A stretch of DNA of 37,407 nucleotides. It comes from an uncultured Erysipelotrichaceae bacterium. GTDB taxonomy: Bacteria; Bacillota_I; Bacilli_A; Erysipelotrichales; Erysipelotrichaceae. Shown piece by piece: positions 32,019 through 37,407 of this stretch. The DNA is taken from positions 1-37,407 of the forward strand of contig ONSK01000130.1 of the NCBI GenBank assembly GCA_900320455.1. Reading direction: 5' to 3'. The first letter of the stretch is position 1; every line of letters starts with the position of its first letter. The notes under the pieces were generated by a model. The model worked only from the letters and a program-made list of their open reading frames with translations, searched no databases and was not told where the DNA came from. The translations under genes and the position numbers were made by a program.

Positions 32019-33287
32019 TTATTTTCCGAGAACAGCTTCCAGCTTGACGATATATTCCTCAGCGCTGTCGAGGCACTTTGTCGCAAGTGTCTTGTTGTGA
32101 GCACCGTCTCCGTTTTCTACGAATACGAAGTCCCAGTACCACTGCGCGCTGCGGAAGTTCTCACGGACCTCTGCCAGTTCTTTTTCACTCAGTGTATTTT
32201 CCTTCACTGCCTTGATGAGCTTCTCATCCAGAGCTGCCAGTCTTTCACCGAGAGCGTCTGTTCTGCCGTTGATCTCTTCATGGATTTTTTCGACATCAGC
32301 TGCCAGGTTCGGATGGCACTTGGAACAGCTGTCCGCAAGCAGCTCAGGGTTGTCGAGCGGTGATGTCCAGTAGTGGTTTGTGAAGGTTGTGCCGTCAGCG
32401 GCCTTTGTATCTCCCATATGGCAGTCAGCGCATGTCATATTGGAGGCATGCGGGCTTCCTGCGCCCATGAATGTTTCAAATTCAGGATGCTGAACCTTCA
32501 GCTTTCTGACACCTGTTTCCTCATCTGTCCAGTCAGCGAACGGTTCATCGAATTCCTCATTGTAGAACTTTAACATGTCATCCGGATTCATCGAAGCCAG
32601 ATCATGATATGCCAGTGTTGTCGCCTTGGTATCGACTGCGAAGTGATATTCACTGTGGCACTGTCCGCAGGAGAGTGTCTCCGGAGAAACCTTCTCAAGG
32701 TCAGCACCGAGAGCGTCGCTCAGATATCTGTGTGTGACATAGAGAACACCCGGTTCATTCTGATGACAGTGGAAACATCCGAAGGCATCCGTGATTTCCG
32801 CAGTGAGATCATCAAATGCCATGGAATAGACGCTGTCTCCTTCATTCAGGACCTTGGCAGTCATATTCGATGTCTTGCAGGTATAGCAGTTCGCCATCTT
32901 GTGCGGTCTGCCTGTGCTCTGCACGTCTTCCACAACGAAAGTATGTCCGCGGGCACTTCCATACTGAATCGCGAAACCGTATCCTCTGTACAGCGTCTTC
33001 AGATAAGGATGGAGTTCCAGATAGCTGTGGATCTCATCATTCTCATTGTTCTTCATGTATGTTTCGAACTCGTTCGGATATTTTTCCGCCCAGTCCTGTG
33101 CTTTCGTGACAACAATTCCTGTGCCTGTTTCCGCAACTCTTGCGGTTTCATTGACGGGTTTCTCATCTGCCGGCGGTACGGATGCGCTGGAGGCAGCTGA
33201 CATTTTGCCGCCTGCTATGCCGAGTGCCGCTGCCGTGACAAAGAGACCCGCAATGGCAAATTTCGCCATTGACTCTGTTCTTTCCAT
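32019..33287 (-). CDS. nrfA: Ammonia-forming cytochrome c nitrite reductase
   Basis: 422 residues. An N-terminal hydrophobic segment (about 8-28) is a signal peptide or anchor. Five haem motifs: CYTCK (134-138, the Lys-ligated catalytic haem), CFHCH (171-175), CGQCH (207-211), CADCH (286-290) and CSKCH (321-325). The active-site Tyr follows in CGQCHSEYHF, and HPEFETFMGAGSPH supplies distal His residues. NrfA reduces nitrite to ammonium with six electrons outside the membrane. The usual electron donor NrfH is not adjacent; downstream are the ResB/CcsA haem-ligation genes. Length is short of E. coli NrfA (478), as in other Gram-positive forms. Confidence 0.94.
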   Translation of the reverse strand: MERTESMAKFAIAGLFVTAAALGIAGGKMSAASSASVPPADEKPVNETARVAETGTGIVVTKAQDWAEKYPNEFETYMKNNENDEIHSYLELHPYLKTLYRGYGFAIQYGSARGHTFVVEDVQSTGRPHKMANCYTCKTSNMTAKVLNEGDSVYSMAFDDLTAEITDAFGCFHCHQNEPGVLYVTHRYLSDALGADLEKVSPETLSCGQCHSEYHFAVDTKATTLAYHDLASMNPDDMLKFYNEEFDEPFADWTDEETGVRKLKVQHPEFETFMGAGSPHASNMTCADCHMGDTKAADGTTFTNHYWTSPLDNPELLADSCSKCHPNLAADVEKIHEEINGRTDALGERLAALDEKLIKAVKENTLSEKELAEVRENFRSAQWYWDFVFVENGDGAHNKTLATKCLDSAEEYIVKLEAVLGK

Positions 33288-33322
33288 ATTAAAAGTCTCC
33301 CAGTAATTACCTTACTACTTAT

Positions 33323-33352
33323 AGAGTAGCCTAGAGGATGGTCTGATGTCAA
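33323..33352 (-). promoter_or_regulatory. nrfA promoter candidate
   Basis: Minus strand: perfect TTGACA, 18-bp spacer, TACTCT (weak -10). A small inverted repeat (AGTAA, TTACC, TTACT at 33302-33316) lies between it and the ATG. Confidence 0.5.
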
Positions 33353-33364
33353 ACTGAAGCGAAA

Positions 33365-33388
33365 GAAAAAACAGGTTTTTCACCTGTT
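33365..33388 (-). terminator. Terminator overlapping the stop of the 294-aa gene
   Basis: Minus strand: AACAGGT, GAAAA loop, ACCTGTT, then TTTTC. The stem starts in the stop codon. Confidence 0.8.
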
Positions 33389-34271
33389 ATTCTCCTTTGC
33401 TTAACTGCATTGTTATGCTTGTCAGGGAATCATCCTGCATGCGGAGCTTCAGATCATACTGATTGTATCCGATCTCATTGTCCACTTGTGAGCTGATTCT
33501 GTATTCACTGCTGTGATTGGAACCGATCTTGGTCCATTCAACACCGCTGTTCTCCAGGGAATCCTCCACGGAGTATTCATATTCACCGACGTAGATATCA
33601 AAGGGCAGCTGCAGGAAATAGCTGTCTGTCGTTCCGATGGCAACGACAACTGCCTGATCCGGTGAAACCGGTGTTCCGTCCGGTGAAACAAGCATCGCAT
33701 CAAAGCTGTTTCCCCACCGCGAGAATGTCACTGTGACCGGATCCGCTCCCACTTCCGCGACCGTATCGCCGAAGGTGTGCTCGGTAATGGTCCAGCCCTG
33801 GCTTTCAAACTCGCTGACATTCACCGGCAGTTCATAGACACTGTCATCAAGGATGAACTGCGGCTTTGTCAGATCCTGATCAAGCATTGTATACGGATCC
33901 ACATATTCTTCCGAAGGTATATCCCATTCCGAAGGATCAACGGAATAGCTGTAGGAATCCCGGTCAGCGATTGAAGTGATCAGGCCGACACCAGCGATCG
34001 CAATCGCCGCAACAGTCGCAGCCGTGATGATCACCGCTGTTTTCGCGGAATCCGAAGAAGAGCGTCTTCTCTCTCTTCTCGCTTCTCTTTTAAACTGCGC
34101 GCCGTTTGCCGCAAAAGAATCCAGATCCTTGAGTACCCTGTCACTGACACTGATGCCGGGATCATCTTCCTTCACATTGCCGTTTTCATCCAGGGAATCC
34201 ATGTATTCACTCCAGAGATCCTGCTTTACAGCACCCTGGTCATATTCTTTTTCACTTCTGTTCTGTGTCAT
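33387..34271 (-). CDS. Hypothetical single-pass membrane protein, 294 aa
   Basis: I do not recognise the family. The first 75 residues are hydrophilic and charged (VSDRVLKDLDSF, then a basic REARRERRR patch), followed by one membrane helix at about 77-100 (TAVIITAATVAAIAIAGVGLI). The outer part (about 101-294) is acidic, Tyr/Ser/Asp-rich and beta-strand-like, with no cysteines seen. The plan, cytoplasmic tail plus one helix plus outer domain, resembles anti-sigma or signalling proteins but no motif supports that. A TTAATA/TATATT promoter (17-bp spacer) and a terminator flank it, so it is monocistronic. Confidence 0.75.
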   Translation of the reverse strand: MTQNRSEKEYDQGAVKQDLWSEYMDSLDENGNVKEDDPGISVSDRVLKDLDSFAANGAQFKREARRERRRSSSDSAKTAVIITAATVAAIAIAGVGLITSIADRDSYSYSVDPSEWDIPSEEYVDPYTMLDQDLTKPQFILDDSVYELPVNVSEFESQGWTITEHTFGDTVAEVGADPVTVTFSRWGNSFDAMLVSPDGTPVSPDQAVVVAIGTTDSYFLQLPFDIYVGEYEYSVEDSLENSGVEWTKIGSNHSSEYRISSQVDNEIGYNQYDLKLRMQDDSLTSITMQLSKGE

Positions 34272-34295
34272 CTTCTTCTTACCTGTTTTAAGAAT

Positions 34296-34324
34296 AATAT
34301 AGGATATGCATGAAAAAATATTAA
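34296..34324 (-). promoter_or_regulatory. Promoter of the 294-aa gene
   Basis: Minus strand: TTAATA, 17-bp spacer, TATATT. The -35 overlaps the stop codon of the upstream 182-aa gene. Confidence 0.5.
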
Positions 34325-34869
34325 GAAGTCCTTATTTCCGCTCCGGCACCGAGCTCTTCCAGCGTTCCGTTTCCCTTCGGTTCAATGTTGGAAGTCATAT
34401 CAGGATTCTTCCGTTTCAGGAATGCGCACAGTCTCTGTGCCTCTTCCATTCCCATGGCAGTGATTTCAAACGGTCCCTCGCTGCCGTCCAGGGCAACGAT
34501 CGTCTTTCTTCCTTTTTCGTAAACATTCATGGATGTGATGCCTGAGGTCTTCTTCTCTGATACCTGGAAGCCTTTTCCCGCCAGCATCCTGTCCTCCAGA
34601 ATGAAGGATGTATCCACAGCGCCTCCCTGCAGATATTCATCAATGTCTCTGATCTTCTTCAGGGCAAGTGATGTGCTGATCTTATTCTTATAGTAGAAGA
34701 ACATCAGAACCGCAAGCACGATGCCGAGAATGATCAGAACGATTCTCATCCACGGTTTTCCCTTGGAGGAATTCATCGCGAAGGCCACAAGAAATACCGC
34801 GAATGCCGCAAGCGTCATCGGCGCGCTGAACATCATCGCAATTCTGTTCTGGTAAAACTTTTTAATCAT
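34321..34869 (-). CDS. Hypothetical two-helix membrane protein, 182 aa
   Basis: Unrecognised. Two transmembrane helices near the N-terminus (about 13-32 and 40-60), then a cytoplasmic domain of about 120 residues with FILEDRMLAGKGFQV, TSMNVYEKGRKTIVALDGSEGPFEI and a helix QRLCAFLKRKN, which looks like a small beta-sandwich or PH-like fold (inference). AGGAGG lies 8 bp upstream of the ATG. It has an extended -10 promoter of its own. Confidence 0.75.
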   Translation of the reverse strand: MIKKFYQNRIAMMFSAPMTLAAFAVFLVAFAMNSSKGKPWMRIVLIILGIVLAVLMFFYYKNKISTSLALKKIRDIDEYLQGGAVDTSFILEDRMLAGKGFQVSEKKTSGITSMNVYEKGRKTIVALDGSEGPFEITAMGMEEAQRLCAFLKRKNPDMTSNIEPKGNGTLEELGAGAEIRTS

Positions 34870-34898
34870 TTCCTGTACCTCCTCCTGTTCAGAAACAT

Positions 34899-34907
34899 AT
34901 TATATCA
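34899..34907 (-). promoter_or_regulatory. Extended -10 promoter of the 182-aa gene
   Basis: Minus strand TGATATAAT, the same perfect nonamer seen before the XpaC-like gene. No clear -35. Confidence 0.55.
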
Positions 34908-34983
34908 AAACAGTCTTCATTCAGACAGAAAAAGCAGAGTCACCCTCTCAGCACCAGATACATACTCACCATGCATGAGAATA

Positions 34984-34998
34984 TGAGAATCGTTATCA
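34984..34998. promoter_or_regulatory. Fur-family operator, upstream copy at zur
   Basis: TGAGAATCGTTATCA, a 7-1-7 inverted repeat. It ends 6 bp before the zur -35 hexamer. Confidence 0.7.
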
Positions 34999-35004
34999 TT
35001 TTTG

Positions 35005-35033
35005 TTGACTCGAAGATAGCACGGTCATAAAAT
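35005..35033 (+). promoter_or_regulatory. Promoter of the zur-znuACB operon
   Basis: TTGACT, 17-bp spacer, TAAAAT. It is bracketed by two Fur-family operators. Confidence 0.75.
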
Positions 35034-35047
35034 GATAACTGTTCTCA
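35033..35047. promoter_or_regulatory. Fur-family operator over the zur start site
   Basis: TGATAACTGTTCTCA, 7-1-7. It begins on the last base of the -10 and covers the expected transcription start; bound repressor would block RNA polymerase. Confidence 0.75.
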
Positions 35048-35062
35048 ATTTCAGGAGGCATT

Positions 35063-35482
35063 ATGCGTACAGGTATTTATAAAACAAGACACAGGGAAGA
35101 CCTGATGGAATACTTCGAAACAACAGGCGCAAATCATTTCACCGTGAATGACGTCTGTGAATACTTCAAAAGCAGAGGGTCCGCCATCGGTACGGCAACC
35201 GTCTACAGACAGCTGGAAAAGATGGTGGACGAGGGGATCGTGAACAAGTACATCATCGATGCCAACAGTCCGGCATGCTTTGAATACATCGGTGAACATA
35301 CGCATCATGATGTATGTTTCCACTGCAAGTGCGAAAAATGCGGGAAACTGATTCACCTGCACTGTGAAGAGCTGAAAGCCATCGGTTCCCATCTCAAACA
35401 GGAACATGACTTTGTGCTGGATCCCAAGCGCACGGTCTTCTATGGAATCTGCAGTGAATGCGCTGCCAGAGGTGCTGTATGA
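35063..35482 (+). CDS. zur: Fur-family repressor, Zur-like (zinc uptake regulator)
   Basis: 139 residues: winged helix with the TATVYRQLEKM recognition helix (about 45-53), then the metal-binding half with HTHHDVCFHCKCEKCGK, rich in His and Cys. Structural zinc cysteines are C90/C93 and C130/C133. It heads an operon with znuA, znuC and znuB, which makes zinc the likely signal; manganese or iron remains possible. AGGAGG precedes the ATG. Its stop overlaps the znuA start. Two operators at its promoter imply autoregulation. Confidence 0.88.
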   Translation: MRTGIYKTRHREDLMEYFETTGANHFTVNDVCEYFKSRGSAIGTATVYRQLEKMVDEGIVNKYIIDANSPACFEYIGEHTHHDVCFHCKCEKCGKLIHLHCEELKAIGSHLKQEHDFVLDPKRTVFYGICSECAARGAV

Positions 35483-36456
35483 AAAAGAGAGTGATTGCAC
35501 TGATGACAGCCGTATTGATGTTGATACCGCTGAACGCCTGTTCAAAAGAACAGAGCACAGAAGATACGACAGACAAACTCAAGATCGTCACAACGATTTT
35601 CCCGGAATACGACTGGGTACGCAGTCTGATCAAAGGAAATGAAGACAATATCGATCTGAAAATGCTGATCAGCAGCGGTACGGATCTGCACAGCTTCCAG
35701 CCGTCCGCCGATGACATCATCAATATCTCCAGCGCTGATATCTTTATCTATACAGGCGGTAAATCCGATGAATGGGTGGATGATGCCCTGAAGGAAGCCG
35801 TAAACAAAGAGATGACTGTTCTCTCCCTTCTCAAAGAGCTTGGTGATGCCGCAAAGGAGGAAGAGATCAAGGAAGGCATGGAACATGATCATGAACATGA
35901 GGAAGAACATGAACTGGATGAACATATCTGGCTCTCGGTAAAGAATGCATCCGTTCTGTGTGAATCCATCTGCGATGCGCTCTGTGAGAAAGATCCGGAC
36001 AACAGTGAACTTTACAGAAACAATCTGGCCTCTTATCAGAACGAACTGGCTTCGCTGGACCAGAAATATACAGATACCGTCACTTCAGCCGCAAGGAAGA
36101 CGCTGCTGTTTGCGGACAGATTCCCATTCCGCTATCTGACGGATGACTACGGACTGGATTACTACGCTGCCTTCTCCGGCTGTTCTGCCGAATCAGAAGC
36201 CAGCTTTGAAACGATTGTCTTCCTGGCAGAGAAGATCAATGAACTGAAGCTTCCGTATGTATGTCAGATTGAAAGCTCTGACGGCGGTATTGCCCGTACG
36301 GTGATCAGCGCCAGCGCAGACAAGAACCTGAAAATACTCACATTCAATTCCCTGCAGTCTGTTACAGATAAAGACGTAAAGAACGGCATCACATATCTTT
36401 CTGCGATGGAAGATAATCTTGCCGTACTGCAGGAGGCACTGCATCAGGAGAATTAA
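35479..36456 (+). CDS. znuA: Zinc ABC transporter substrate-binding lipoprotein
   Basis: 325 residues from the ATG at 35479 that overlaps the zur stop (GTATGA); an earlier ATG at 35458 would spoil the signal peptide. Signal sequence MKKRVIALMTAVLMLIPLNAC with the lipidated Cys 21. Metal ligands follow the cluster A-I pattern: H71 in SGTDLHSF, a His/Glu-rich loop at 136-149 (EHDHEHEEEHELDEH) and H149 in DEHIWL. The His-rich loop is typical of zinc over manganese proteins. A later ligand is expected in the FAGCS-like AAFSGCSAESEASF segment. Extracytoplasmic, membrane anchored. Confidence 0.93.
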   Translation: MKKRVIALMTAVLMLIPLNACSKEQSTEDTTDKLKIVTTIFPEYDWVRSLIKGNEDNIDLKMLISSGTDLHSFQPSADDIINISSADIFIYTGGKSDEWVDDALKEAVNKEMTVLSLLKELGDAAKEEEIKEGMEHDHEHEEEHELDEHIWLSVKNASVLCESICDALCEKDPDNSELYRNNLASYQNELASLDQKYTDTVTSAARKTLLFADRFPFRYLTDDYGLDYYAAFSGCSAESEASFETIVFLAEKINELKLPYVCQIESSDGGIARTVISASADKNLKILTFNSLQSVTDKDVKNGITYLSAMEDNLAVLQEALHQEN

Positions 36457-36459
36457 CAT

Positions 36460-37161
36460 ATGTCTTTGATAACTGTGAGGAATCTCTGCCTCGGCTATGA
36501 TTCCCGTGTGATTGTGAAAGATCTGAATTTCTCAGTCAATGCCGGAGAATATCTGTGCATTGTCGGAGAAAACGGATCCGGCAAATCCACACTGATGAAA
36601 ACACTTCTGCATCTTCAGAAACCGATCAGCGGTCAGATTGAAACCGGTGACGGACTGAATGCGGATGAAATCGGATATCTTCCCCAGCAGACGGAGATCC
36701 AGAGAGACTTCCCTGCCTCTGTCAGGGAAATCGTTCTTTCCGGCCGTCTCAACCACTGCCGGAAGAGATTCTTCTATAACAAAGAAGATAAGGAAATCGC
36801 TGCGAAGAACATGGAAAGAATGGGAATTCTTCCTCTTGAGAACAGATGTTACAGAGAGCTTTCGGGCGGCCAGCAGCAGCGTGTTCTTCTCGCGAGGGCA
36901 TTATGCGCAGCGGAAAAGATCCTGCTTCTGGATGAACCTGTATCCGGACTGGATCCGAAGGTCACCCAGGAAATGTATGATCTGATTGAAAGCCTGAACA
37001 AGGAAGGCATTACGATCGTCATGATTTCCCATGACATCCAGGCTGCCCTGCATTACGCATCGCATATCCTCCATATCGGAGATACGGTATTCTTCGCGGA
37101 AAAAGAAAAATATCTGGCAGAAATCCAGAAGGGAAAGGAGGAACTGATTCTCCATGGCTAA
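36460..37161 (+). CDS. znuC: Zinc ABC transporter ATP-binding protein
   Basis: 233 residues. Walker A GENGSGKST (near 38-46), Q-loop YLPQQTEI, signature LSGGQQQRVLLARAL, Walker B ILLLDEPVSGLD, and the H-loop in ISHDIQAAL. It powers the ZnuB channel. It starts 3 bp after the znuA stop codon and overlaps the znuB start by 8 bp. Confidence 0.95.
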   Translation: MSLITVRNLCLGYDSRVIVKDLNFSVNAGEYLCIVGENGSGKSTLMKTLLHLQKPISGQIETGDGLNADEIGYLPQQTEIQRDFPASVREIVLSGRLNHCRKRFFYNKEDKEIAAKNMERMGILPLENRCYRELSGGQQQRVLLARALCAAEKILLLDEPVSGLDPKVTQEMYDLIESLNKEGITIVMISHDIQAALHYASHILHIGDTVFFAEKEKYLAEIQKGKEELILHG

Positions 37162-37407
37162 ATTGTTTCAGTACCTGCAGTTCCCGTTTGTACGCTACGC
37201 GCTGATCGTCGGCGTGCTGATTGCGTTATGTTCCTCGCTGCTCGGCGTCACGCTTGTGCTCAAGCGCTTCTCGTTTATCGGCGACGGTCTTTCCCATGTG
37301 GCATTCGGCGCCATGGCTGTGGCCAGCGTCATGGGCTTCACCAACGAGATGTTCCTGGCGCTGCCGGTCACGGCACTCAGCGCTGTTCTGCTTCTGAAAG
37401 GAGGACA
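37154..37407 (+). CDS. znuB: Zinc ABC transporter permease (partial, C-terminus outside window)
   Basis: 84 codons are visible. It begins MAKLFQYLQFPFVRYALIVG and shows the ABC-3 family hallmark LKRFSFIGDGLSHVAFGAMA after a first helix. A GGAAAGGAGG-type site lies inside znuC. The remaining helices are off the window. Confidence 0.93.
   Translation, partial: MAKLFQYLQFPFVRYALIVGVLIALCSSLLGVTLVLKRFSFIGDGLSHVAFGAMAVASVMGFTNEMFLALPVTALSAVLLLKGG

Noticed and set aside
33302-33316. AGTAA/TTACT inverted repeat as an nrfA operator
   Set aside because: Five-base arms in AT-rich DNA are too short to support a claim; mentioned only with the promoter.
1-37407. CRISPR array, insertion sequences, tRNA or rRNA genes
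   Set aside because: No regularly spaced repeats, transposase frames, terminal inverted repeats or tRNA/rRNA signatures were seen.

Overview
The window is a gene-dense chromosomal stretch of about 50% GC from a Bacillota (low-GC Gram-positive lineage) bacterium. The RicT, RnmV, YitT, DUF624/LplABC and XpaC-type genes, together with Gram-positive Shine-Dalgarno sites, support this. A gut anaerobe of the Erysipelotrichaceae type is my best guess, but that is inference and not shown by any marker here. I see no mobile elements, CRISPR arrays, tRNAs or rRNAs. Forty protein genes are supported; the first and last run off the window ends. All but six (csp, a DEAD-box helicase and the four-gene zinc operon) are on the minus strand.

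Layout: (1) 1-2470, an XpaC-like membrane protein overlapping a large AAA+ protein whose first ATPase module has a damaged P-loop. (2) 2491-4620, an unrecognised 288-residue protein, then a PerR-like Fur-family repressor overlapping rubrerythrin (peroxide defence). (3) 4650-9090, an M16C metalloprotease with an esterase, a 54-residue protein missed by simple ORF calling, and a DUF4352 lipoprotein. (4) 9050-14310, a tightly packed tmk-holB-ricT-rsmI-prsW-FHA operon. (5) 14430-16890, csp, a LysR regulator, YitT and prs. (6) 17970-23850, an overlapping mnmE-tatD-rnmV-rsmA-ispE-glmU-GNAT operon divergent from a DbpA-type RNA helicase. (7) 25200-29870, an LplABC-type sugar importer with DUF624, lacking its own ATPase. 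(8) 29880-33360, a pentahaem nitrite reductase NrfA with a system II haem lyase (ResB, CcsA). (9) 33365-34910, two membrane proteins of unknown role. (10) 34984 to the end, a zur-znuA-znuC-znuB zinc operon.

Most noteworthy: GlmU stops after its uridyltransferase domain and a few beta-helix coils, and a GNAT acetyltransferase overlaps its stop codon, suggesting a possible replacement of the lost acetyltransferase half. Three copies of a 15-bp operator with both outer hexamers identical lie in front of the PerR-like and Zur genes 30 kb apart, predicting shared metal/oxidative control. Two genes (tmk, helicase) have a -10 box so close to the ATG that leaderless transcripts are likely. NrfA is encoded with its maturation proteins but no NrfH partner. 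The sugar-transporter leader contains mutually exclusive stems and a tandem repeat.

All functions are assigned by reading protein sequence and motifs; no database search was run. Promoters and terminators are pattern matches, not measured.
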